Assembly: GCA_026874595.1 (NCBI GenBank) | Contig: CM049316.1 | Location: 32,163,339 to 32,227,338, forward strand | Length of the DNA stretch: 64,000 bases | DNA from: Sipunculus nudus | Lineage: Eukaryota; Annelida; Sipuncula; Golfingiida; Sipunculidae | Reading direction: 5' to 3' | Shown: positions 35,808-48,400 of the stretch, piece by piece | Numbering within the stretch: position 1 is the first letter of the stretch | Layout: each line of letters opens with the position of its first letter | Program-made: the position numbers and the translations under genes | Notes under the pieces: model-generated | What the model saw: only the letters and a program-made list of their open reading frames with translations | The model's database searches: none | What the model was told of the DNA's origin: nothing

Positions 35808-36994
35808 TTATTTATATAACCTCAGTTTTGTGCGGGCAATAGCATATCATTTGGGAGCAACAATACTTTCTATGGAGTAGCTATTTTCCTTAGTTATTTA
35901 CATACATTTATTTACAGACATTTACAGTAGAATGAGACATGTAAAGGACAAATAATCAACATTGAATGAAATGCATGTTTTGCTGCAGAATTCATCAAGG
36001 AGAGTGTTTTGAAAAACAAAACAAAGGGACCTTAAAAATTTAGAATTTTAGAAAAGTCCTGTTGAAGGAAACAAACTTGAAGTAAATATCAAATCATAAC
36101 AAAAAAAGTATCATCATAAGTCATAATGTTATCGAACGTGTTAACAGTTGTTCTTCTATCCCATCTTTAACCCCCCCCCCCCCCCTCTCCCGATGGTCTA
36201 TTTTTTAATCTATTTTGTTTGGTGGGCCAATTTTTTTATACATTTATGGGAATATGAAACCGAGGCATTCAGGTTATACCAGTGCAATAACAAAAACGGA
36301 CAAATCTTAACAGAAACTATGGTAAGCCAATGGTAAAGTTCAAATATAACAATGGTAAAGTTAAATGCTGGTTATTGTTGAATTCTTGTCGCTTTTTCAT
36401 TATCCTTAAATGACTTGTGATGGCACAGTGGCTATATAGGCTGTTCCATCCGTCGGAGCAAGATCACTGGTACAACATTCATTTTTTTATGAAAATAGTA
36501 ATCTGTAGACAATGAGTAGCACCCAGCTTGTACTATCTATATAATGCAAACCATGAAATAAAGAATAAAGAAAAGTCTATTCTTATATTTTATAAAATCT
36601 AACTGGTTATGTCATTAAATGCAGGATATGTCAGATGCAGCAGCGAATGTACATGTTTTAACAGCACATACACATTACCTTTAAAGTACATTTCACTTTT
36701 CTGACACGGCACATGTTCAAGTAATTTTCAAGAAACCAAGTCTCAAAGAATCTGAGCTTAGTTCGTGTTTCTTACTACTGGTCCAACTTACTGCTTAATG
36801 ATCTCACCTAAATAATAAATTGTTAAAAAGTAGAAATAATTAAATCATTATTTGTATGTTCATTTGGCAAATGTTAAAATTAAATATTAAAACGTGTCTT
36901 GTAAAACAATATTTTATTCAAAATGATTTTGCAAGAAAATACGATTGTGTATGAATGCATCACATCTCTCTCTCTTTCTGACTCTTTCCTTCTC

Positions 36995-37045
<51 letters not shown>

Positions 37046-37052
37046 ATATATA

Positions 37053-37111
<59 letters not shown>

Positions 37112-37714
37112 AATTATACAAATAGACGGATCAAATTTTGTCAGACATTTTTACTACTACGTAGTTTCGTGCAACGTGCTGTATCCTTGGGTAGTTAGTG
37201 CAATGTACATATGGCGGACCACTTGCTGATTTCAGGCAACCTGTATCGTATACAGTATGGCTCCACTTTCCTTGGTTTTAACCAGTGACTAAATATTTGC
37301 TTCATTTATACATAACATATGAAAATGGCCCTGTTATTCTTCCATTTGATATGATTTTGTTATTGCGTCATCCTTTTGTTCGATTATTACATCACCAACA
37401 TCACTATCCGCTCGCTGATAGTGTAGGTATAGAAACCCGTCTCTTACGGTTAGTTTATCAAAAGTATATCTAAAGGTTCCTTAGGAATTCTATGGAGTAT
37501 TTTTATGTTTTGGTCATAATCCAAAAAAAAATAATTTGTAAAATTTTAAGGCGGATGACTAAATTGTTTTACATATTTTGTGAAAAATAAACAACAGAAA
37601 AAAGGACAACCTGACTGGATTTAGTGCCAGATCCTCACTAACCCAACCCAAATTTTTAGGAAATTCTACCTAGTCCACCATTCAGAGTGAGATGGAGTAC
37701 ATATTAAGAAGCAA

Positions 37715-37748
<34 letters not shown>

Positions 37749-38930
37749 TTATTTATATAACCTCAGTTTTGTGCGGGCAATAGCATATCATTTGGGAGCA
37801 ACAATACTTTCTATGGAGTAGCTATTTTCCTTAGTTATTTACATACATTTATTTACAGACATTTACAGTAGAATGAGACATGTAAAGGACAAATAATCAA
37901 CATTGAATGAAATGCATGTTTTGCTGCAGAATTCATCAAGGAGAGTGTTTTGAAAAACAAAACAAAGGGACCTTAAAAATTTAGAATTTTAGAAAAGTCC
38001 TGTTGAAGGAAACAAACTTGAAGTAAATATCAAATCATAACAAAAAAAGTATCATCATAAGTCATAATGTTATCGAACGTGTTAACAGTTGTTCTTCTAT
38101 CCCATCTTTAACCCCCCCCCCTCCCGATGGTCTATTTTTTAATCTATTTTGTTTGGTGGGCCAATTTTTTTATACATTTATGGGAATATGAAACCGAGGC
38201 ATTCAGGTTATACCAGTGCAATAACAAAAACGGACAAATCTTAACAGAAACTATGGTAAGCCAATGGTAAAGTTCAAATATAACAATGGTAAAGTTAAAT
38301 GCTGGTTATTGTTGAATTCTTGTCGCTTTTTCATTATCCTTAAATGACTTGTGATGGCACAGTGGCTATATAGGCTGTTCCATCCGTCGGAGCAAGATCA
38401 CTGGTACAACATTCATTTTTTTATGAAAATAGTAATCTGTAGACAATGAGTAGCACCCAGCTTGTACTATCTATATAATGCAAATCATGAAATAAAGAAT
38501 AAAGAAAAGTCTATTCTTATATTTTATAAAATCTAACTGGTTATGTCATTAAATGCAGGATATGTCAGATGCAGCAGCGAATGTACATGTTTTAAGAGCA
38601 CATACACATTACCTTTAAAGTACATTTCACTTTTCTGACACGGCACATGTTCAAGTAATTTTCAAGAAACCAAGTCTCAAAGAATCTGAGCTTAGTTCGT
38701 GTTTCTTACTACTGGTCCAACTTACTGCTTAATGCTCTCACCTAAATAATAAATTGTTAAAAAGTAGAAATAATTAAATCATTATTTGTATGTTCATTTG
38801 GCAAATGTTAAAATTAAATATTAAAACGTGTCTTGTAAAACAATATTTTATTCAAAATGATTTTGCAAGAAAATACGATTGTGTATGAATGCATCACATC
38901 TCTCTCTCTTTCTGACTCTTTCCTTCTCAC

Positions 38931-38963
<33 letters not shown>

Positions 38964-38974
38964 ATATATATATA

Positions 38975-39027
<53 letters not shown>

Positions 39028-39213
39028 AATTATACAAATAGACGGATCAAATTTTGTCAGACATTTTTACTACTACGTAGTTTCGTGCAACGTGCTGCAC
39101 TCATCACTGTCTGATTGATTATATAGCTCTGATGTCATACCATTGAGCACTCTAGCAGTTGCTAATTGCAGTAAACCATTAGATTAATTTATTTATATAT
39201 ATATATATATATA

Positions 39214-39290
<77 letters not shown>

Positions 39291-39415
39291 TAAGTATAAT
39301 GATTAGTGGTATAGCCGTGTAAGTCTGTAGTGGAAGTGTAGGTTTGGAGTAAGAGTGATGCCTTTTAGATAGACTAATATCAATAAACATGTTACTATCT
39401 AAAAGGCGTCACTCT

Positions 39416-39474
<59 letters not shown>

Positions 39475-40870
39475 CATATGTGTGTGTGTCTGTCATTCAT
39501 TTTTACCTCAATGTATAGAAAAATTAAGTGTCTAAGAAAGTACACGGGTGGGAGCTACCTTATGGGATAGCTTAAATGACTAGAGATTACCATTGCTTTT
39601 AGAAAAAATTACCACTTATCCCCTGAAGAAAACTGTCAAGGTACATAAACATTTGCAACAGTATATAAATTATCTCATGCCATTTGTTCATTAGTTTGGC
39701 AAAAGCATCCCTGTACACGGACTTACAATTTCCAATTCACCTGTTTCATTCTTTGTTATGGTTCTGTGTGTGAGTAAACACAGTCCACGTGGATGTGTGT
39801 ACCATAAAAAGACCATAACTAGAGGTCGTCTGTTCTTGCGCGTGCACAACTCCCAAACAAGGAGAAATGATATGGAAGATAAAAAAAAGATACACTATTG
39901 GGATGCTTGAGAAAATCTTGATTTGTAAAGTAGCGCGGTTTGGCCGCCAGGTGGCATGAGCGCTATGTTTACATTTGTACCACTGATCTCGCAAACCTAA
40001 CATCACTTGTGTACAGGAGTACTCAAATGGTTAACAATGAAATATTAGTAGATACCATCATATTTTAAGGAGAAAAAAATCAAGCTTTGTGTATTAAGCA
40101 TTTAACACTATATGTGTTTATCAAATATACTTGGTATGTGAATAGGTACATTTAATATAACCAAAAAATAATTTTAGACAATCCCAAACTAGTCAGAGAA
40201 CTAAGTTTGTGTGTTTAGTATGTAAATAGATTCCAAAAAGAACCTTTCCTATCCTCTTGTCCCAGCTTACTTTGTTTATGTTTCTGTCAAAGTTTATTAA
40301 TTTAATATTTTAAATACTATTTTAATACAAGCTGAAAGACATGTCAAAGCTGAATAAAAAAATTGGCACCATGTTTTTAAGGCTTCATAGAAAGGTGAAG
40401 ATCAAAAATTCATGGGGTGTCACATTTTTACAAACAAAATTTACTCAGGACGAATTTGCTACATATGCCCCTACACTAGCAGGCTCGCATATCGTATCCG
40501 AGAGGATTTGTTAAATGGGTTGATATTTGGACAATTTGGTGATGAAAATGTTCATTCTTATCATATATCACGGCACGAAGATGTGTAAGTTTAGTTGAGA
40601 TTTGCTAAATGTTAATGATTGATACGGGATATCGTAACTTGTTTGATCAAATCTGTGAAATTAACAAATTGACAGGCAGAAAAACATAACGAAGTAGAGT
40701 CAGAAATGATAAATACATCTACTTATACTAGAAATGATCCGAACCCTATAACTTGTTCTGCCACCCAAGCGTTATCAGAATATAGGATCGACGTATATAG
40801 GTGGTAGGTTGCCGCTACACCATAATGTTTTCCCCATATTTCATTTGTTGGCCCATATGGCGCTGTGTAT

Positions 40871-40922
<52 letters not shown>

Positions 40923-41758
40923 GGCTTGACAATAAAGAAAATAAAGTCATGGTGACGTCTGTTCAAACTATTAGTAATATTCTTTATTAAACAAATAAAA
41001 AAGTTTGTTGGAAAATTTGACACGTACCCCCGTTAGACAGACATGTCCAACAAAGCTCTTGATAAAGATTTCCGTTTCCTGTGGCGGATTGGAGTACCCA
41101 TCTGAATGGCCAGGGGAGCCAACCAAATATCCAAGGCAGTGATGTATGACATGAGTCTACTTTCTTTAGGGATTCAGACATCCAAGTGAAAAGCACTTGT
41201 GATTTAACTTAAAATTTGCGTTATTATCTAAAGATTTTTTTTTTTAATTTCCATTTATAAGAAGTTATGTATTGAACTCGGACTTGGACTCGGCTGTAGG
41301 GATGTAGACTCGACTGCATCACTGATCCAAGGTGACTTTCGCATTTAACGCACCCTTCATTAGCCCAAAAGGACATTAGGTATAAATTCCTAATTTGCGC
41401 GGGGGCTGATATGCATAGATTGCCAGTTAATCTTTATTATCCTTCTTACTGGATAGAGAGTAATCCGGGCTGGGTATGACAGATAATATATTTCAAACAG
41501 CTTCAAGTTCAAGTGCTGTCAGCAGATAAAGTACATACAGAAGTTCTGCTACTGGACACCTTTCATCAACTGCTGGGATGAACGCATGGACTACAGCGTA
41601 CCGCGGGACAGCGTCATCAGAGGCTTCCACAGTTACCATAGAGACGACAAGGAGTAAGCAACAACTCTTCTACCTTTCCTCCCATGCCTTGCTAGAATAC
41701 TTATACTCAAAGAACTGTTCGCGTCATACCAATAAAAATATTTTTGTCGTATAAAATG

Positions 41759-41841
<83 letters not shown>

Positions 41842-41959
41842 TAGATATGCTTATTATTTTTAACATATATATTATTTTTTCTTGTTTAATCTTAAATGTC
41901 AAACATTTGCTTTCAGGGACCGTGTATGGAAAGTGTACATCTGCCGTTTAGCGATATAA
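33807..41959 (+). CDS. DPT: Dermatopontin-family secreted matrix protein, copy B (intact, three coding exons)
   Basis: Exons 33807-34121, 41508-41653 and 41917-41959 join in phase to a 167-residue protein. It starts with a 17-residue signal peptide (MRLTLTVLALCIALAVA). Three repeat modules follow with the family signature D-R-x-W/Y-x-F/V-x-C: EDRLYQFDC, then EDRRW joined to FKCC, then DRVWKVYICRL. Each is preceded by G-x-x-S-x-H/Y-D-x-x-x-E. CYWSGYVNNWD and CYWTPFINCWD are the second module type. Length is close to vertebrate dermatopontin (201 residues). Vertebrate dermatopontin binds decorin-type proteoglycans and collagen, and mollusc members occur in shell matrix. The exon-1 donor is tgg|gtcttaag, a weak GT site where copy A has gtaact. 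If it fails, translation adds VLRT and stops. Intron 1 is 7.4 kb because of inserted repeats. ATG 33807 was chosen over the GTG at 33801. Confidence 0.82.
35241..39097. repeat. Near-identical 1.9 kb direct tandem duplication
   Basis: Unit 1 is 35241-37181 and unit 2 is 37182-39097. They align throughout from tatccttgggtagttagtgc to tttcgtgcaacgtgctg. I counted only a handful of substitutions (for example tgtgaagaataa/tgtgaaaaataa, gcaaaccatg/gcaaatcatg, taacagcac/taagagcac), plus length changes in poly-C, (CT)n, (TA)n and (TG)n tracts. Each unit also has an (AAT)n run. Neither unit encodes a recognisable protein; the paired short ORFs (62 residues at 35344 and 37285) are identical only because the DNA is. 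Confidence 0.95.
36998..37110. repeat. Compound (CT)n-(TA)n-(TG)n microsatellite
   Basis: Runs of CT, TA and TG at the end of unit 1. The corresponding compound tract in unit 2 (38932-39027) is shorter. Confidence 0.95.
39190..39480. repeat. Hairpin element flanked by (TA)n and (CT)n, copy 2 (inverse)
   Basis: After a long TA tract (39190-39289) comes attagtggtatagccgtgt, the inverse of the end of the 31.85 kb element. Then come two arms, gagtaagagtgatgccttttagatagac (about 39347-39375) and its partner ctatctaaaaggcgtcactc (39395-39414), with a loop of about 20 bases. (CT)n and (CA/TG)n follow. Confidence 0.7.
40876..40922. repeat. (TA)n microsatellite in intron 1 of dermatopontin B
   Basis: TA dinucleotides in a block otherwise matching intron 1 of copy A (ggcccatatgg before, ggcttgacaataa after). 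Confidence 0.9.
41761..41840. repeat. (TA)n then (GATA)n microsatellite in intron 2 of dermatopontin B
   Basis: TA tract followed by seven or so GATA units. The antisense YISI frame is an artefact. Confidence 0.95.
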
Positions 41960-42438
41960 GCGGCAACTTGATACAAGAAAATCCATGACCTAATTTTGAG
42001 AAATAAAAACCGAAAAAAAGAATCCAACAAATGAGACGCTCATGAATCCCCGATAAACCAGTTTCCGCTGGTGATTTTGTTACTTTAAACTTTGTACTTG
42101 CAAATTGTGTCTTTATTTATATAGTTTTAAAGGAATATGGGCATTTTGTTAATATATATTCTTTCAGATGATATATGCTTAACCGTCAGATAGCCAAAAA
42201 ACATTGCTCCAGGTAAGGATAACACGAATACAGTTTTCAAGAAAAAAAAATTTTCTGCTGTGCTTTTGGAATAAAGTTTTTTTCATGTTTAAATAACGTC
42301 ATGTTCTTGTGTGTCATAGCAATGGTGAAGCCATCCCCTTATTTTTGTTTGATGTGTCTGAATTAAGGTACCCTGTAACCCTTGAATACCGTCTTATATA
42401 ACCATATACCCATATAAATAACATATCTATATAATACA

Positions 42439-42439
<1 letters not shown>

Positions 42440-42507
<68 letters not shown>

Positions 42508-42562
42508 GAGAGAAATAGAGAGAGAGAGAGAAAGAGAGGAATATATATATATATATATATAT
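42440..42562. repeat. (TA)n-(GA)n-(TA)n microsatellite
   Basis: Compound low-complexity tract directly abutting the solo LTR that begins at 42563. The LTR inserted into it. Confidence 0.9.
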
Positions 42563-43432
42563 TGTTACAGATGTCTCTTTGATTGTGTGCGGCGGTCTTA
42601 CATGTGCATGTGCGGCGCTAACAATGGCCGTTGCTATGACGGCATAGCCCGGCCCAAGCGCGGAGTCTGACGCGGAAACACAGCGGTCATGCTAGCCTGG
42701 GGCTCTCTCGCCTGGCCGAGCCGGGCCGGCCCACGTTTGAACCCTGATATGTAGAAACACAGTATTCGTTGTTCTAGATGTTTCCTGTAACGTGTGTACT
42801 ATTGGGTACTTTGGATTGTTCGAGAAATGGAAAGTTCTCGGCTTGAGTTGCAAGTTATAAATAAGGGGCTGTGTTTTAGAGCCGGGGAGAGAGAAGAGAT
42901 ATATTCCAGCGGACATAGAAAAGTATAAGTCAGTTTGTGGACCTTTTCCGATAAGTGCGGCAGTTATAGATTTTCTTCGAATTTGTAAAGGATTTTAATT
43001 AGTCTTCAGTTTGCCTTTGGGATCATTATCAGAAATTCACTTTTTGATCACAACAAATTTATTTTGTGATTGAACCGGACTGTAATTCTCTGAGAAGATT
43101 TGTGTGAACTGTTCATCTGGATTATACATTTTAAAGGACTTGTTGTCACTGGTACAGTGGTGGTATCCAGGTACTGTACACTTTTTTATATACTTGTATT
43201 GATTTGCTGTTGTAATGTTGTTATACTGTGAGATTGTATTGATTTGGTGCATTGTATATCAGTGTTGTTTAAGAATAAATTGAAATTGTTTGTTAACAAA
43301 AAACCACTGACTTCTTTATTCATTCCCCTAGACATTTCCCGCTGCTTAGTGTTACAGAATCTGATTTTTTTTATCTCCATTACAAAATTCATGTTCTTCA
43401 CGCATACGTGATCTGTTGATATTAGAGTCCGT

Positions 43433-43436
<4 letters not shown>
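42563..43436 (+). mobile_element. Solo Gypsy-type LTR (874 bases, plus strand)
   Basis: It starts TGTTACAG and ends CCGTAACA (TG...CA). ATAT lies on both sides, compatible with a 4-base target duplication, though the flanks are (AT)n. A TATA-like gcaagttataaataagg sits near 42850-42866. A polyadenylation signal (aagaataaattg, about 43270) precedes the U5-like end. No internal region is attached. Related LTRs are at 2160-2526, 3010-5378, 55021-55757 and 58576-59333. Confidence 0.85.
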
Positions 43437-43437
<1 letters not shown>

Positions 43438-43497
<60 letters not shown>

Positions 43498-43510
43498 CAT
43501 GTATATTTAG

Positions 43511-43556
<46 letters not shown>
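43438..43556. repeat. (TA)n tracts right of the solo LTR
   Basis: Two TA runs separated by tttatatatacatgtatattt. Together with the tract before 42563 they form the microsatellite split by the LTR. Confidence 0.9.
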
Positions 43557-43559
<3 letters not shown>

Positions 43560-44770
43560 GACTGACAGGAAAAACGCGTCATGTGTAATCAGTAAATGTT
43601 AACTACGATTGTTTAGGTGCATTGCAGACTGCTCACATTCCTTCTCGGGCAATAAACGTGTCAAATGATTTGTCCTATAGGTGGCATGAACACCTACCTG
43701 CTTACACCAGGAAGCAAGTCCTGATGCGGCGTATGTGGAGTATGTGTATCGAGTGTCCTACTGTTATTTGCCTATTTGGGCGTGGTTCATAAAGCGTTAT
43801 TCCGGTCAAAACTTTGCCAATATACGTCTCTTCGCCAGAAAATCCCTTCATTGATATATTCCTGCTTGGACGCTGTCACCGGAGTACTTCTGATATCGAA
43901 CCATGACATTTTATTTCTCTTTTTACTCGATATTGATCATAAGGGCCACCAATTAACGTACACAATAAATCCCGGATGTCACAGGTCGCATGTCGAAATG
44001 ATGGTTATGCGACTAGTGTACAAAACACACTTAATCTGACGTACCTGCGATACTTCCTGTTCACGGCTTATTTGGCGGAAAGGGAGATGGTTCTCGCGTT
44101 TTCTTCCTTAAAAAATCCCCTAACTCATATTGCGTACTTTATTGTAGGCCAAACGATGACAAGTCCGTATATTAGAACTTAACTAATGAACTTGGGTTTG
44201 AAGTAATATAGCACCCCGTTGATCCACATTGATCCAGTAAGAAAATGAATTGAGCGGTACTTCACATCAGGGATTGGTGGAAATAGCCGCATTAGGACAC
44301 AAGTACATGTGTGTATGTGTACGAGGGTGTGTGTGTGTTACATATACGTCTTGGCAGCCGGTATTGCTTTGACCAGCTGCGAAATTGCTAAATTGCTACA
44401 GGTATTGCCACCTGCCAGTAATTTATGTAACTAATATTTTGTTGTTTTATCATCGCAAAATATTGTCAGTTTAGGGTCAAGCGCAATATAACCGTACATC
44501 TATCGAGGCAAGGAATAACGTGTTATATTACATATTGTGGAAGAAAACATAATTTTTAAAGGCCTAACATGGCTAGTTATAATCTTGTAACACTTCCAGT
44601 AATACATGCATTTCCCTTGGCTATCGGAATCAAAAAGCCTGGCAGCGATCCTGATCAAAGCAGGATGTTGATTTTAACTATGTATTTCTGTCATAATTAG
44701 AATTCACTAATCCTCATAAGATAACGATTTACCAGATCAATAATTTACAAATTTACAACAAAATATTTGT
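43557..44770. other. Intergenic sequence before sulfotransferase B
   Basis: No exon is supported. The longest plus frame (43776-44039) shows no recognisable domain and no splice context. Confidence 0.4.
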
Positions 44771-44774
44771 TATT

Positions 44775-44880
44775 ACAACCCGGTGTACATCAGCGTTGGC
44801 TTGTGATACCAACTGGTGCTGCAGTAAACATTACTTTGTAGCTAGGCCTTGGCTTTCACCTCGGACTTTGGTAATGTGAA
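44775..44880 (+). other. Conserved upstream block of sulfotransferase copy B, possible 5' UTR exon
   Basis: Paralogous to 9360-9470 and ends in actttg|gtaatg, a plausible donor. Conserved position relative to the first coding exon in both copies. Confidence 0.3.
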
Positions 44881-45415
44881 CGTACGCAATCGCATATTTT
44901 TGAAAAGGTGGAACCTGAAGCCTAATTTATGGCACACACTCATAAGACTGGTTTTTGACACCTGTGCTACCTGTGTCACGTGATATCGTAAGTTTTACAG
45001 CAAGTTGAGTCTCTGAAGTGTGAGGCTAAATGGTGATAGATAAGAAGTAAATTTAGGTTATGCAGGTAAAGTTGAGTGAATGAAATCATAACAACCAGAA
45101 ATATATCTCTGATATCAGCAAGAGATTGTTATCCAACACAAGCGGACAAATTATATGCAAGGAAAATGGCCTTTATCATTGGATATAATAACATCATACC
45201 TCTTATTACATGAAGCGAAAGGTACATCCGTATATGTACGAAATCATCACTGATTACATTGGCGATGCGAGAAAGAGTCCAGTGTTTATGAATCAGGAAG
45301 CATAACAACACAACCAACACCTGATTCCGCTTGGTATTTTACGTGAAATTGAAAAATTTTCATATCCGGTAACGTGATATAGAGGAACTTTACGATCACG
45401 TGACCTCAGGAGAGA

Positions 45416-48400
45416 ATGGCTATCCGAATGGTGAAGAAACTACTAAAGAAACTTGTGGTGATTGCCGCCTTGGTGTACTGTATTATAAATATACACCTGC
45501 GAATAAAGCATTATAGAATGATACAAGATTCGATATTCAGTAGGCAAAAAACCGCGTGTGACTTTACCGACGGTCCACGTATATACTATAACCGAATCCC
45601 ACGGACAGGAAGCCAGGCCTTCATTGAGGTACTCCAATTTAACAAAAGATGGAACGTTCATATTCGAAAGAAGAAGCCACCTCTGACACCCTGGACACTT
45701 ACTGTGCATAATAAGGTAAAGAGTCCATAAATAAAGACGCTGAATGCTCAAAAATTTAGAAGAATTATAAATTTATTTGAAATGAAAAAAAAATAATAAA
45801 ATATGCAGCCCTGTGCGCCAGCATTCTTGTAAATATTTTGAGAATTCTAAGCAGCGGTTTGTAAAAGGAATTTCCATGTCCGTGTAATGCATATGATTTT
45901 CCCTGTTGTCCAATAGAAATAAGTTGGAATAGTAAAGGTAAATCATGAAAGCCGGTCATGATAAAAAAAGCTCCAGGTATAAGCTGTGCTGATACAAAAT
46001 CGCGTGCATTTCGAAATTACAAGTCCACTTCAGCCTTTCGCCTGAAATTTTTGTTGTTACCTTTCCACCGTCTACCCTCCTGAGCTTTGTCCATCCTCGT
46101 CTATCTTACTGTGATTTGTCAACATACTTACATCCTTCTCCAGTTAGTCCACACACCCGTCCATCCTCCAAAATTTTGTCAACTCACGTTCACCCTCCTG
46201 AGATTTGTCAATACACCATTCCATCCTCCGGAGATTTTTTCTTAAAAGTCCACTTTTGTGAGATTTCACCACATCCGTTCGTCTTCCTAAGATTAGTCCA
46301 GACTACTCTATAGTAGCCTAATCAAATTGATTATTTCATTAATTTACCTTCTAGAGCTTTTTGTGTCAACACCGTATTCATACTTTAAATTCATAACATT
46401 GCTTTTACTTCTTATGCCAATGATAAATATGCAGGTTATAGCCCATTTATTGTAAAAATAAAATTCTTGATAGTACAACATGGATACCTGGGTTTGACAC
46501 TTTGCATTGCAGATGAAGTTTTTAAAGGACTTTTACAAAATTGAGAAACCGTCGATCTTTGTGACGCCGGAATATTTCTTCGACGTTACAGAGTAAGTAA
46601 TACTTCCTGTCAATCAGAGTGTTATGACTCTTCCGATGTGCAAGCGAGACGCCTGTAACGGAAGCAAAAGCGGTCCTCAAAGGGCGGATCCATACTTTTG
46701 GAAAAGTATTGGCCCAACCTTGGCGGATTAGAAAAAAAAACAATCAGGTTATCAAGTCCTGAAAAGGAGGAAGTGTCTTGCTTTTAACCCTCGAAAGAAA
46801 GGTTGCGACTGCTCAAAGGCGGAGAGGGGGGCAGAATGTATGTATGTAGAACAGAAAATCTTATTTTCATACGCAGAAATTTACAAAATAATGTTCGACA
46901 ACCTGTAGTTTTAGGTTCACCAGGTGAACAGCCATCACACATTGACCATCAGTGTGCTGATATTTATAATTTTACTACTGACAATAAATGTCAACTATAC
47001 ATGCAGGGACGGTTTCAACTGCAATATAAATTGACGTAATTTCGACTGTTACGTAGGTACGACTGCCCTGTTCCTACCTGCATTACTATTGTGCGTGAAC
47101 CGTTTGACCGGATACGTTCTCAGTATTACTGGACGCAGCAAATGGCAAGTAAAGACAAGACGGCAAAGAAGCAACATAATATGGTAATTCAAAAAAACGT
47201 TTCACATTCATATGTATCATTTTAAACTGAAATATATGCCGATGCATTGAGAAACAATTATTCATTCAGAAGGTTTAATATCTTATATTAATGTAACAAG
47301 TGAAGCCTATAGACATTTGCACGTTCCGTCGATTCTGCAGTCTTTACAACTGGGATAAATGAAGGAAGTTCCTGTGTATGGAATCGGCACTGGTTCGATC
47401 AGTTATCGAGATAATTGGTGTATTTAGAAAAAAATTGATACTGACATGTGCTTATCGACATCAGCTTATCGATAAAAAGCATTCTTTTGACAGGAACATC
47501 ATCCTTTAATTCGCCGGGAGGTTTACTAGACCTCTGTCTTATCATTTATTATTACAATGGTTATTTAATTAATCAAGTGACTAGCGTACGCTCGATGTAC
47601 GTGCCAACAAAAATATCTGTCGCCATTTTTAGGTCAACGGCCTTGCAAAATTAAGAAGCTGATCAATCAAATAAAGGCTCGTAAAGCCATCTAGTTTCCT
47701 GTCTATGCAAAGTGTGAAAGGCGTTGACTGCTGTTTACAATTTACTTGTGTAGCGTTGGATTTGATTGGCTGTTATGATTTCGGTTCAACACATGAAAAA
47801 TTGAAATAGTTGTTTTAACTATCTGACAGAGCAAGGCCTCTCGCCCCAGAGCATGTTTATATGAAAGACAGGGAGCTCGTCAATTTATTTATTCTTGTTT
47901 AATTAAATAATTGTGAATGAAAGAATTATTTAATGCCTTAATAAGCAAAAATAACGGGACTGCATTGATTTTATGAAAGCAGCAAGAGAAATACATTCCT
48001 CAACATCTCTGCACTAGTCATGATTTATTGATCAACTCTTAACATTTGTATTATAATATTTTCCGCTAGAGACTAACTAAGAATAATCTAAATTGTGTTC
48101 CGTTATATATTTTTCGTCTCTGGTTGTCAAAGCCATCGCTGATCATGTCGTCTCTTGTCAGAGCAGTCGATAATTGCATTAATTCCTGTCACAGCGTTTA
48201 TTTTATTTTAAAGCGTATTTTAAACTCTTTATCTGTGGGGAACCTTCCAGGATATCATGGTTAATTATCTTTAGGTTCTGAATAATTAACACGAATATGA
48301 ATATCATCTGAAGTATCCATGACTCTCAAAGGATATACTCATTTGGGAGGATTCATATTTACCTTTTCTTTTCACTTTGTCAGACTTTTGTCCAGTGTGT

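Larger units (their letters stand above)
34776..40478. mobile_element. Candidate 5.7 kb element with ~170-base inverted ends in dermatopontin B intron 1
   Basis: The left end tagtgtgggggcatatgt is repeated in inverse orientation at the right end as acatatgcccctacacta. Matching continues inward through tgtaaaaagtggacaccc versus its inverse near 40415-40435, and tggtgccaattttt versus its inverse near 40363-40376. The ends are clearly diverged. A GCA trinucleotide flanks both sides (34773-34775 and 40479-40481). Intron 1 of copy A lacks this block. No transposase ORF was found inside. It may be a nonautonomous DNA element, or two separate solo copies of a repeat in opposite orientation. Confidence 0.5.

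Noticed and set aside
36923-37229. Two overlapping ORFs of SLSLSL/YIYIYI residues (also 38857-39118, 22317-22616, 57993-58247 N-part)
   Set aside because: Translated microsatellites. Only the last 38 codons of 57993-58247 are a real exon.
34776-40478. CACTA (EnSpm) transposon
   Set aside because: The ends read TAGTG...CACTA, the opposite orientation of CACTA...TAGTG, and no transposase is seen.
46983-47056. Exon 3 of the sulfotransferase beginning at tgcag|GGACGG (also 11580-11657 in copy A)
   Set aside because: That acceptor looks better, but with the phase of exon 2 it gives an in-frame TGA, and in phase 0 a TAA, in both copies. Starting at acgtag|GTACGAC keeps phase and gives the expected DVTEYDCPVPTCITIVREP.
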